A model generated the notes under the pieces. The model was not told where the DNA came from and ran no database searches. It was given only the letters and a program-made list of their open reading frames with translations. Source: Tetrapyrgos nigripes (taxonomy: Eukaryota > Basidiomycota > Agaricomycetes > Agaricales > Campanellaceae). From it: a stretch of DNA of 64,000 nt. The position numbers and the translations under genes are program-made. Positions within the stretch are counted from its first letter, which is position 1. Every line of letters starts with the position of its first letter. Where the stretch lies: NCBI GenBank assembly GCA_013368315.1, contig JAACJM010000078.1:289544-353543 (forward strand). Reading direction: 5' to 3'. Below, piece by piece: positions 33,279 to 44,056 of this stretch.

Positions 33279-33351
33279 GGCACTATAGCTCAGTGGTTAG
33301 AGCAAAACAGGCCATATGTGGAGGTCTGGGGTTCAAATCCCCATAGAGCCA
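33279..33351 (+). tRNA. tRNA-like sequence, degenerate (pseudo-tRNA or SINE head)
   Basis: Exactly 73 nt fold as a cloverleaf. The acceptor stem is GGCACTA/TAGAGCC with one mismatch, the D arm GCTC...GAGC with loop AGTGGTTA, and the T arm TGGGG/CCCCA perfect with loop TTCAAAT. The anticodon arm is poor: only three of five pairs form, position 33 is G instead of T, and the nominal anticodon is CCA (Trp). There is no immediate T-run terminator. I read it as a pseudogene or the head of a SINE, not a working tRNA. Confidence 0.5.
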
Positions 33352-33700
33352 CTTCTGTTTAACTTGTGGTCATAAGCATATTCATTAACATGAATACTGA
33401 TCTTCCTTCCTCTGCAGATCAAGTACTTCACTGTCACCAGGCCAAGACATATTTGACCTCCAGAAATGATTCTGATGGCTCATAAGGCTTCAGAGATGGG
33501 CAGAGGATGGAATGGTTAGTATGTTGGTTATGAAGGTCTTCTATGATGAGAGTGAGTAGTTTTTGCCTTTTCTTCATTTGCCCTTTTTTCCAGTTCCTTT
33601 TCAATTTGTTATTTGCTCTGAGCAACGTGAGTGCTGAAGTGCTGACCTCTCTCCCTCTCTCTGTTGTAGACTGCGATTCTATCATTAAACTGTCAATGTC
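33352..33700. other. Region between tRNA-like sequence and DIRS fragment
   Basis: Short frames on both strands, nothing recognised. Confidence 0.35.
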
Positions 33701-33704
33701 AGTC

Positions 33705-33875
33705 TGCTCTCATCCAACATTTCGGATCTCTGACATAGAAAACTCTTCTTTGTCGTTCCACCAAACATACTGTTGTAGTGGGCATGACAGGCAGGAAATT
33801 TATTCTGAGAATGTTGGGATAAATTTTCTGAAGTCTGGTTTGTCACTCAGAACTTTATCCAGCACCCTATGCTTG
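33705..33875 (-). pseudogene. DIRS-like retroelement fragment (RNase H side)
   Basis: About 165 bp closely match 46400-46555, including GATCTCTGACATAGAAAACT and GTTTGTCACTCAGAACTTTA. The latter copy lies at the end of the reverse transcriptase fragment at 46399-47310. This is therefore a second, shorter relic of the same retroelement family. Confidence 0.55.
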
Positions 33876-34354
33876 AGGATGTAGTTCCATGTGAAGACAG
33901 TCTGCAAGGTGAGAACTAGTTTGAGAGTTTCTAATGTATAGAGTGTTAGTTTTGATTCCTACTATTTGTACAGTATTTATTTTGGAAGGAAGAAGGGGTT
34001 GGATAGTGGGTTCAAAATGGAAGAGTGAGAATGGATGGAATAATTATTCAAGCTCAACATAACAGTGAATGAGAGAAGAGTTGGGCAGGTGTCACGTGCC
34101 TGAGACGTTTCTACTTTCAGAGAATGAAAATATATTTAGGCAGTATGCCCTTTGGACGCCAAACCCGATACTGTATCCTTTCATTGACAAGCGGCTGCCA
34201 TACTATGTACTACGAACAAAAGAGGTCAAATATATCATGCAGTGTGACAATATGAGCTATAGTAATGTGACACCATGGCAAGGAAAGAAGCTGGGCACCA
34301 TGCACCGAAAACCCAGTTTCACTGCAACAACGCATGATCCAGAACCCTTCTCCT
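33876..34354. other. Unassigned
   Basis: A plus-strand frame of 103 residues (34069-34380) reads like ordinary protein (FRQYALWTPNPILYPF), but I recognise no family and no splice context. Confidence 0.25.
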
Positions 34355-35053
34355 CTACCAAGAGGGCAATGTTGAGGTGAATCTTTTGTTCTGATTGTAC
34401 TTCAGTGGCACAAGGTCAATCCCTGGATAGTCAACCTCTTCAAGATATTTGTAGGGTAAAAGTTCTGCACAACAGCAGCATGTGAACTTTTGCAGGGCAC
34501 GAACAGATAGACTGCTGTTAAAATGAATAGACATGGTGCAAAGAGAATGGTCGCTTGGCAAGTGAGGCCATTGATAGTACAATTGCTTCATTTCCTCCTG
34601 CAGCTTTATGAAGTCTGCATCAGACAAGTACCAAGGGGTCTGTGGCTTCAGTTGACTTTTGAGGTAGATGTCAGCAATACCACACAATTTCCGCTGCATG
34701 TTATGGACCAAGGTTGCCTTGAAGTGAGTGAGATCATATTTGGTGCACCTTTTGCTAAGAGTGTCCTTGCTCGCGAAGGTGGTCAACATCTTCAGTAAAA
34801 ATAGCTCTTCGGGACTCTGTGTTGTTTGTAGAGCTAAGCATGGCATTGTACAGTGCAGGAGATGGGCATTAGAAATACTCGCACAAGCCATGCCTGCTCT
34901 GTTAGCACAATCTCCATCAAGAACATGATTAAGGACAGCTTCATGCAGCTGATCCTTGGAAATGCTGCTGGGGACTCTTATTCCGTGCGAGTGAGCAGCA
35001 AAGGCAAAGTCTTCTTTGTGTTTAGTCCTATCAGGGTTGATAGCAAACAGCAA
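34355..35053 (-). pseudogene. Possible N-terminal fragment of a Helitron-like protein
   Basis: A 232-residue minus-strand frame. Near residues 20-50 there is a SAP-like helix pair (AAHSHGIRVPSSISKDQLHE). Near the end is ALQKFTCCCCAELLP, a cysteine knot followed by an acidic stretch. Agaricomycete Helitron and DUF6570 proteins often start with this arrangement. The frame stops at 34355 and no helicase or Rep domain follows, so at most this is a truncated remnant. It could also be a different transposon-associated protein. Confidence 0.3.
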
Positions 35054-35434
35054 AGTCCATAGACTGTGTATTTTACAGTAAACTCAAACACTATGGTCCA
35101 TGTGAGCAGCTGAGATTGCATGCAAGTAGTCAATCTGAGTAGCAGTGTCCGTAGCAGAACATACACCTACCATATCCCAGATTTCAATTTTTTGTGATAT
35201 ATGGCAGTGGATCATATATGCCATCTCTACCAGAGAACTGAACATTCCTCCAATACACAAACAGCTGGAGTGGTCCACTCCAGTATCAAAGCACCCACCA
35301 CTTAACAAGTGTTGGAGCATCAGTTTGACTGACTGGGTAATGTCCCCATCATGGAAGAAAACATGTGGTCACTACTGTTCATTGCTCCACCATGGCCTGG
35401 AATGCCTCACTGAATAGAGTCTGTGTATAAATAT
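35054..35434. other. Intergenic
   Basis: Nothing recognised. Confidence 0.3.
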
Positions 35435-35722
35435 ACTGGGGTGAAGTGCCATCGCTTCGTGTGGCAAGCTACGAGGCCCTCAGATCAGGGGAGGAAGCAG
35501 GGAGGAAGACAAGGCGCATCTTGATGCTGCCTACACTGCCTTGGTTATGCATTTGTCTGAGGAAGTCGTGAACAATGTCATGATGGTCTCGACTCTCGAC
35601 CGTGATTCCAGATCTATGATCGATGAGCGCTTGCCGAGCGCCAACGAACAGGGGTGGGAGTTTGAACCTGTGGAAAATTTTTCGAGGTCGACCTAAGTTA
35701 ACTCAGCCTAAAGGCCTCGTAA
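35435..35722 (+). repeat. Dispersed repeat family, copy C (288 bp)
   Basis: Runs from ACTGGGGTGAAGTGCCATCG to AAAGGCCTCGTAA and is colinear with copy D at 45299, with about 30 bp more in the middle. One frame is open through most of it (EEDKAHLDAAYTALVMHLSE, then MIDERLPSANEQGWEFEP) and closes near the 3' end. The repeat may therefore be the 3' tail of a protein-coding element. Confidence 0.7.
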
Positions 35723-35774
35723 AACTATAAATAGTAATCGTAATCAGCGTGAAGACCATTATCATCAATTACAT

Positions 35775-36183
35775 GTCTGAGGCAATCAAGAACTTCAGTG
35801 TATTACAAGGAGTTCTTTATGTTGAGCAGGCATGGTACGAACAGTACACTAAAAGCAGAGTGGCAACTCCATACTTACCTGTGGATAAGGGTAGCTTGAT
35901 AAGAGCTTGTTAGAGGGCTTGTTGAGCGATGAAAGTAAGTATAAAACTTGTTATTAGAGGGCCATCTACGAGTCCCTTTTATACCTGAGAGGGAGAGTAA
36001 ATACATGTGATACAGGGGTTACTCATGTAACTATGTATGACTACTGTGGCAATGTATTTACCTACTTATGATAGGTCAATGATGGTAATTACTTATTGTA
36101 CTTACTAGTATCTATTGACTACATACTTCTATTGTTTGACATAGAAGGTTGATGGCTGCATGTAAATGCGCCAGTTCAACACT
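35775..36183 (-). repeat. 3' LTR of the truncated copia element (boundary approximate)
   Basis: In element orientation it starts TGTTGAACTGGCGC directly after a polypurine tract AGGGGGAG (36184-36191). It contains a TATA box (complement of CTTTTATACC, about 35979) as expected of an LTR promoter. The inner end near 35775 is a guess because the partner LTR is missing. Confidence 0.55.
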
Positions 36184-36319
36184 CCCCCTTGCTAAGCTGC
36201 ACCATAGTGCGTGTAGGCATAGATTGGCGCTAATAAGCAGCCATGACTGAATACAACTTGAATGATGAGTTTTGAGGATGCGTATAACACCTCAAACTCT
36301 GCTGACTGAGATGACAATT

Positions 36320-39300
36320 TCAACTCATATAGAATTGAAGTCCAAGTTGATTTCTGAAATTTTCGAACTTTACTCGTCCAAGGTTCTTTGTAAATAAATC
36401 TGCAGGATTATCATTTCCATCAATGAAGTAGGTCCAGACCCATCCTTTACTAATGCATTCTCGAATAAAATGATATCGAATGTCAATGTGTTTCGATTGT
36501 TTTTCTGTGACAGCATTTGATGCAATAAATATAGATCCTTGATTATCTCCGCAGATTGGTATAGTGCCAACAGGATGTTCAATCTCTTTGAGAAGTGTAC
36601 AGATCCAGATGACTTGACGACTACAGTCACTAAGAGCCATATACTCAGCTTCTGTCAAGGAGAGAGCAACAGTATTTTGTACCCTAGACATCCAGCTGAA
36701 AATACCTTTGGCCATTTCTAAGAAATAGCCAGTCTGAGAACGACAAGTGTTCGGATCTGACGCCCAGTCAGAGTCTGTGTATGCAATAAGACCTCCTGCC
36801 CCTGATCCATCATATACAAGAGCATAATTTTTTGTACCAACTAGATATCGGCAGATATATTTTGCTTTGTTTAAGTGTTCCAATGTAGGGTTTGCTGCAA
36901 ATTGCACAAGTTTTGTAACTGCAAAGGCAATGTCAGGGCGAGTGCCTAACATTATATAAAGAAGAGAACCAATGACTTGTTGGTACTCTTGACGGAGAAC
37001 AGGATTAACTGTTTTTGACATGTTGGGTTCAGGTTGGTAACCTGCAGGTAGAGGTGTCGCAGAAGCTTTCGCATTTTGCATTTGACATCGCTCTAAGACT
37101 TTGTTGAGATAGGCGCACTGATCTAAATAGATCTTGCGGCCTTTCCTGATGATGTTCATCCAAAGAAATTCTTTGGGATCACCAAGATCCTGGCATTCCC
37201 ATTTCTTCATGAATTTATCTTTGAGTTGTTGTACGAGTTTTTGGTCTTTTCCACAGAATAGAGCATTATCAACATACACGACAGCAATGACAATTATGTC
37301 TTCTTCTCCTCTTGTAATCCTATAGACAAAGATTCCGGCATCAGAATGGATTTGTTTGAAACCCATTTCTTCCATGGACTTATCAAGGGTTTGCCACCAC
37401 GCGAGGCCTGCTTGTTTGAGTCTATAAAGAGCACAAAGTAGCCGAACAACTTTGTGTTCTTGTCCTTTTACTTTAAAGGCTTCTGGTTGTTCCATATAGA
37501 TTTCTTCATTGAGTAAGCCATATAGATAGGTGGGTCGGATGTCGACACCTAATATGACCCAATTTTTAAGTACAGCTAATGCGAAGACTAAGCGTACTGT
37601 TTTGAATTGAACAACTGATGAGAAGACTTGATCAAAATCTAGTCACTCTATTTGTGAAAAACCTTTGGTGACGAGTCTCGCCTTTTTGCGACTGTCAGAT
37701 TTGACGTCAAAGATCCATCAGTTTTTAATTGTATTTTAAAGGAAATTTACAAAAATCTAATCATTGCCGTGAGTTACTTCTTGAATTTCTTTACTCTCCA
37801 TCTCTCATAATCATCGCGCAGGACCCCAGGGCTGTCCACTGCACTAACTCATCACAAATATACCTTTGCGCAGGACCCCAGGGCTGTCCACTGCTCATTT
37901 CGTGACTATCCCTATCACCGTCTCCGTTGTTCCAATACTTCCTTTGTTTCTGATTCTTTTCTGCGTCTTAATTTATCAACAATTTATTTCCATAGTAGTT
38001 TCTTTGTTTCGTATGTTCCGATTATATATACTTATACCCCGAGAGACTCGTTTCCCATTAATCCTCATATCTTCATATTCCCTCACGAGTCTCTCAAGTA
38101 CGTTACATATCTTTTCATCATATCTTCATCTTTCACTCACGAGTATACCAGTCTCCATTAGCGGCACACTAGTTTCGAGCTACCCACCCTCCACTCCCTT
38201 TTTAACTTTAGTTACATCATGTTTGTAGGCGCTGCCGAGCATCGATACATCGAAATATACCCAGGGGAGTCGCTGTTTCAGGGCTCCCTGTGATTCGCCT
38301 ATTCACTCTCTTCTGAAATTCTCCTCAGACGACACTGCAAGATGATTAGTGACCTTTCTATCCTTAGGTCTGTCTACAAGTTGAAAAGTTCCACGTTTGT
38401 GAAGTGCCTCAAGTTCTTCACAACATGCAGCTTTCCATTCCTCTTGCTCTGTTATAGGTAAGCGAGCTATATCTTTGAATGTCTAATCACGAATATTTTG
38501 GACATTTGGTCGATTTTCCTCATATCCGGGAGTAACCATCTGCATTAGCAAGAAGTTTATAAATTTAACCCCCCTTCCTGGCATAGTTTTGCCATTTCTT
38601 CTTCTTCTTCTGGAGGTTGCAGTGCAGAGTCATCGCCCTTGGTTTGCTGCTCCTCTTCAGGTGCGCTACTGGGTATAGAACTAGGTCCGGGAACCTGTAA
38701 TTCTTCTTCTAGACATTGTTGTTCTTCTTGCCAACGTCTTTTCTCTGCTTCAGCTTTTGCTTTTGCTCTCCCATCAGAAGTGACTTGTCTTTGTAAACTG
38801 AAGTCGATTTCACCTGGGCATTTACCACCCAAATGTTCTGGTGCCTTACCATGACATTGACTATGTCTTGGTTCCATTCTAGGAGGCGTTCTCCACTCTA
38901 CTCTCAGAGGCCTTGGAGGTGTTTGAGGAGGCTCAGGTGGTGTTTGAGGTTCCTCAGGCTCTGAAGGCTCTCCACCCAGAGATAGGGGCAGCGGACTCTG
39001 ATCTCTATTGTTGTCACGATTTTGAGCAGGTCTCCTTTGAGAAGGTTCGTGAGGAGGACAATGATTGAAGTCTTCATCATCATCGTCAGGAATAATTGGT
39101 TGTGAAAGAATGTTCTTGTTAGAGTTATTTTGTTTATCGTCATGAGACGATTGGATAGGGAGTTCTTTAGAACTGCGTGTTTGCGTCTTGCATCAAGGAA
39201 ATAGAGTTTCCTCAAAAATGCCTTGAGAAGATGTGAATTCCCTATTGCTAGAACGCATAAAGAGATTGCCATGTTCTCCTGGAGCTACACCAAGATATAC

Positions 39301-39961
39301 CATGAGTTCTGAATGTGAAGAGAGCTTATTGTTCCGGACTTCGTCTGGTACAAATACATAAGCTCCATAGCCAAAAACTCTTAAGTGATCAATGCGTGCC
39401 TTCTCCTTTTCCAATTTCTCAAATGGTATTATTCATTTGTGTCGACATAAAGGTGTGCATCAATAGATGTGTAGGGCGTGGCATACAGCATATTCCCAGT
39501 AGGAGTCTGGTAAGCAAGCATGTTTCAGCATTGCCAATGCTTTATCCATAATTGTGCGTATAAAACGCTCAGCACGACCATTCTGTTCATGTGTGTATGG
39601 TGTGCTGTGAAGGATTTTTATTCCCTTTTCAAGTAACATTTCTCGATATGTTCCTTTGATAAATTCTCCTCCCATGTCTGACATCCATTGTTCAACTGTG
39701 GTATGGTATTGATTTGCTACCATAGCAAGAAATTTGATGCATAGCGGTTAATGGTTGTTTTTTGTCTTTCAAGAACCATATCCAGGCATCAGAGGTACAA
39801 TCATCAAAGAAGACGATTACATATTTGTATCTGTGGTATGAGAGAATGGGGAATTCCTTCAGATCAGCATGAATAATCTGAAAAGGACATTTAGCATGTT
39901 GTTGGTTTGGAAAAAATGATGAGAAGAAGGCAAGGCGTACCTTCTTTGTGCTGGAGAGCAC
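36320..39961 (-). pseudogene. Copia polyprotein fragment (integrase, RT, RNase H)
   Basis: Reading on the minus strand, integrase comes first at 39460-39961 (IIHADLKEF and VIVFFDDCTSDAW, then WMSDMGGEF and HSTPYTHEQNGRAERF). Its C-terminal part is at 39193-39414 (DHLRVFGYGAYVFVPD). A charged linker follows at 38557-38877, and the RT opening near 38400 has EEWKAACCEELEALHKR. After a 600-bp insertion come FDVKSDSRKKARLV with in-frame stops, then a long open frame 36320-37495. That frame has the RT active site VVYVDNALF (D-N in place of D-D), GSLLYIMLGTRPDIAF, and the RNase H motifs LTEAEYMAL and KHIDIRYHFIRE. Stops, frameshifts and the altered active site mean it is dead. Confidence 0.85.
37745..38350. 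other. Anonymous insertion of about 600 bp inside the copia RT
   Basis: The copia frame breaks between KDRKVTN and FDVKSDSRK, and this segment has no copia similarity. It contains two copies of GCGCAGGACCCCAGGGCTGT (37815 and 37867) and several ACGAGT motifs. No inverted ends or target duplication were found. Confidence 0.45.
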
Positions 39962-39965
39962 TCTT

Positions 39966-41005
39966 TTTCGACAGGGAGGGAGTCATTGAGGGAGAAATCG
40001 TTGGTGAGGAAGCGCATGAGATGGGTATTTGATGGGTATTCTTACTTTACGCGTCCTTGGAACCCAATGCGGTGTAGTACAATTTCGTCTCCTTGAAAGA
40101 CGGTTTGGAGGGCTTTGCTTGAGCTGTTGGAGAGCGGGGGGGTGGGTAGAGGTGGAGGGAGACATCGAAGTCAACGTGGATGTCAATACACTGGTGACGT
40201 GGCCTTCTTCCATTCCCCTCGCCCTCAACCTCAGTCTCCGTCCCTCTTCTCAATCAATTTCGCCTTTTTCTTCCTAATTCTCAAAGGTGATCATAGCCTG
40301 GGAGTCTGAGACCAGCACGCCTGCTACTGCCAATGCCGTATCCGTTAGTGCGAGAAGAATGCATAGGGGATGCGTCTGGATGAGAAGAAGGGGAGGAAGG
40401 CCACTCAGAGGGCATCATTCACGCAGGAAGGGATTCGCCTTTGCTGTTATTCGCGTTGGCATAGCATTGGGAGGAAGAGGTAGTAACCGCGTGTATGTAA
40501 TCGTAGACATGGTGGCTGTGCAAGTTCGTCACTGACGGGAGTGGCGGTCAAAAGCACGCCTGAATACACCTTAGACCACCCAGTCTCACGTCACAAGCCC
40601 AGATCCTGGAAACGCATTCAAGTTGCCAAAAAGTCCGGTTGGGGCGTGCTAGCTCTGAGTACATTTCACTACATGCTTAAGCAAACTTCTACGCAGGAAA
40701 CCTCTAGAAAGCGAGTCTTAGCGCAACGATTTGTAACGTGTGAGAAGGGCTCATTTGGGACTTACTATAGCAATAAATGAGGCACTTACTCATGCAGGTG
40801 GTAATACTGTTGTAAATAAGATTTTATTGATAGTTTGACATACTTAACAAAGTAAAGTACTACGTTGTAGAGAATTTACTTTGGTTTGTTTGATTTTACT
40901 AACCATGAAACTTCAAAAGAGTAAGTATAGAATGACTGGACAGAGCTATATACAGCAATACTACATGCTATCACAGAGAATTCTGGTTTAAAAAAAGATA
41001 CAGAT
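39966..41005. other. Intergenic between copia relic and NLR gene
   Basis: No recognised gene. It includes the 3' flank of the minus-strand NLR. Confidence 0.35.
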
Positions 41006-44000
41006 TTACTGAGCAACTGCGGCGAGACTCTCCATTTTTTTCAGGGCTCTTTCACACATCTCTACCCGTTCTCGCAGCTCTCCATGAGACGCAAAAAGAT
41101 CCCTAGCTTCCTGAAACTTCTTTCTAGCCTCAGTAAACTCGCCCATGTCTTTGAAAAGCAAGCCAAATTCATAAAGACACCATCCCATATAATAATGATC
41201 TGTAGACTGAAGCTGAGAGTAAGATCCCAATGCATCCATGAAGGCTTGTTTTGCTAGCTCATATTGACCCATTTCTCTGTATATTATCCCTGATTTGTCC
41301 AAACAGCGACCCATCTCATGAACATCATTTATAGTGGAATAAATTGCATATGCTTCATGGATTAATGACAGAGCCTCATCCAAGTGATTCTGCTTTTCTA
41401 GTGTATCTCCCAGAACTTGCAGGCATTCTGCAGTACCTCTCTGATCTCCTATGCTCTGGTACACAATCATGGCTTCAGACAATGTTTCTCTTGCCTCATT
41501 ATATTTGGATTGCTGCCTGTAAATATCCCCGAGGTTCCACAGACAGTATGCAGTACCCACTTGGCCTCCTATGCTCTGGCACAGAACTTTGGCTTCTGAC
41601 AATGTTTCTGTTGCCTCACTATATTTGCCTTGCATCCTGTAAATGTTCCCCTGGCTCTGCAAGCAGTCTGCAGTACCTCCCTGACTTCCCATGCTCTGGT
41701 ACAGAACTCTGGCCTCTAAAAGTGTTTCCATCGCCTCATTATATTTGCTTTGCATCATGTAAATGTTCCCCTGGCTTTGCAAGCAGTTTGCAGTACCAAT
41801 CTGATTCCCTATGCTCTGAAACAGAACTCTGGCTTCGGACAGTGCCGCCGTTGCCTCATTATATTTGTGTTGCATCCGGTAGACGTCACCCAGACTCCAT
41901 AAACAATCTGCAATCCTCATCTCGCTGTGTATCTGTTCGAAGCGAGATTTGGCTTCTGCCAGTATTGCTATTGCCTCATTATATTGACTTTGGATTCTGT
42001 GAATGTTACCCATCAGCCGCAGACAATTGGCTGCCCCATATTCATTGTTAATGTTTTGAAACTTGACTCTAGCTTCTGTCAAAAACTTTGCAGCATTACT
42101 GTACTGGTCAACACGGTAATATTTATCTCCCAATGTTTGAAGACAGAGTGCAGCCTTTTCTTGTCCCCCTTGTCCTTGATATTGTGAAAATGTTTTAAAG
42201 AGATTCAAAGTATGTAACTCCAAAATTTCCCCTGGGTTCAAATTGCTTGATATCATTTCTGTGATTCCAACATAAAATATCTCAATCTGGTTACAGAAGA
42301 AGTCCGAGATACTATATCTTCCTAACATGTACTCTCTGACGGGTGCTAGCATCATGAGTGCTTCACTTTTCTCAAGCACAAGTGAGCAATCAAGCAATTG
42401 GAAGACTTTGATTTCTGGCTCAGGAACATCAGGCAACATTTTGCTCAGTGTTTGGTTCCAGTTTGGTACACCATTGGGTAGATATGACAATGCTCCTAAG
42501 AGATCCTTTGCTGCCGGATCAAGTAGTCTGACAGATAATTCTATGGAAAACTCCACATTTGTCAGTTTTCCAGGCTGTGCTCCAGACTCTGAGAGTATTT
42601 TAGTCTTTAACTCATTCCATCTCCTGAGCAAATTCTCCAGACTAATCTTTTTCGCAAGGTGGGCTATGAGCCGGATTGCCAGAGGAACACAGTCCAACTG
42701 TTCATTCAGATGATCAATTTTTCCAGAATTATCCTCTGTTTTGATCTTTCTGGAGACCTGATAGAATGCTTCTCTGGCAGCTTCCATGGATAATGTTGGT
42801 ATCTGAGATTCTCCAAGTATCTGCCATGCAATGTCTCCTGGCCCTTCCATCCTTCTCATGGTGACAATGAGAGTAACAGAGCTGAAATCAGCAATCTTTT
42901 CAATAAAATGCTTGACATCTGTTCTTGCATCCTTGTAATTCCAAGGAGTTTCAAAATTATCAAGGATAAAAAGAAGAGGGTTATGATTGATTTGCAGATA
43001 ATCATATAAGATGTCATGCTGGCTTTTTCCTTCCTGCATCTTTAGCCCTAATACTTGAATCAGGCCTTGGATGAGACCATTTTGATCCTCCAGAATGTCA
43101 CAAGGCAAGAAATGGAACCTCGGAAACTTGGCCTGAACTTTTGGCTGATTGCTGATGACAAGTGCGAGGGATGTTTTTCCAATTCCTCCAGGTCCAAGAA
43201 TTGCCAAGTGGTGTTGGCCTCTTCTGCAGAGAATTTCAACTCCTTCATTGACAAGATCATCCCTTCCCGTGAAAATCTTGGGTGGTGGAGGCGTTGCAAA
43301 GTGGATATCACTGTTAGAAAGTCTCATGAACAGTGTCTTTACTGAAGAGATACAAATAGCTTACTCATATGTAGTTTTCTGTGTTGATGGACAGATTATC
43401 AGCTTTAAAAGGGCAAATCAGATTCCAAATTTGAAAGGCGCACCTTCTTCGAAGTGGTTGCAGAATCAGATGCACCTACTATTGATCCAGTTCAGCTTCA
43501 ATCTCTATGGCGGATTTAAATGTTTACCTATTGCATAGTTGTTCATTACTGAATTATGGAACTGAAATCCTTTCGCATCACGAAACAAATCAACTTTTGG
43601 GATATTCTGTTGTTGGCCAGGACTGCTGGACCCTTTGGGAGTATGTATGCTTGCTCCTGTGATCTGTCCTTTCTTCCGATCATCACTTTCACCAGAATCA
43701 AGTGACACATTGAACATGGCACTATTATTTGCCTGGTCACCATCTAACTCATCCAAAATCATTGCATCTTCGTTACTTGCTTGATCTTCTCTGCTTGAAA
43801 GCTCTGCAACGAAATCAAGATGACTTGGGCTTCTTCTCTCCACAAATCTCTTCCTATCTCTGACCCTCCTATATTTGTATTGATGAGTTTCAAAGGCTGA
43901 ACTTCTCTGATCTCTGAATACATAACTCCAGTAGCCTGCAAAGCTACTGAAACCTTCAGCAGGTTCGAGCCGGCCAATTGTCAAGCTGGGAATAGTGATT

Positions 44001-44056
44001 TCATCCCCTTCCTCAACTCCGGGATCTGGTATATTGCTGAGGTTTCTTCGAGACAT
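41006..44056 (-). CDS. NLR-like NB-TPR STAND protein, two exons, about 954 residues
   Basis: Fungal STAND/NLR proteins are regulated NTPases that sense ligands through repeats and switch on an N-terminal effector. Exon 1 (44056-43528) and exon 2 (43341-41006) join at a GTAAAC donor and TTCAG acceptor, in frame. Residues 1-176 match no effector domain I know and are charged and low-complexity. They end in FRDAKGFQFHNSVMNNYA, the kind of motif that precedes the NTPase in mushroom NLRs. The NTPase has Walker A GPGGIGKTS, Walker B LLFILDNFETPW, a sensor-like VTLIVTMRR and the GxP-like CVPLAIRLIAHLA. From about residue 590 there are roughly ten TPRs of 40 residues (LGDxYRxQxKYNEAxETLSEA), the central ones nearly identical in DNA. 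No stops are seen, so it is probably functional. Confidence 0.85.
41440..42110 (-). repeat. Near-identical 120-bp tandem units coding TPRs
   Basis: Five to six consecutive 120-bp units encode TPR copies that differ at only a few codons. Such uniformity suggests recent expansion or gene conversion, as in other fungal NLR repeat domains. Confidence 0.75.

Larger units (their letters stand above)
35775..39965 (-). mobile_element. Ty1/copia retrotransposon, 5'-truncated
   Basis: Minus-strand copia element retaining the 3' LTR, RNase H, reverse transcriptase, linker and integrase. It lacks gag, protease, the 5' LTR and the start of integrase. It is interrupted by an anonymous insertion of about 600 bp at 37745-38350. 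Confidence 0.8.

Noticed and set aside
33279..33351. Functional tRNA-Trp(CCA)
   Set aside because: Anticodon stem has two mismatches, T33 is absent and there is no clear terminator.
41344..42051. 235-residue plus-strand frame across the NLR
   Set aside because: It is the antisense shadow of the near-identical TPR units, which keep a complementary frame open. It has no independent features.
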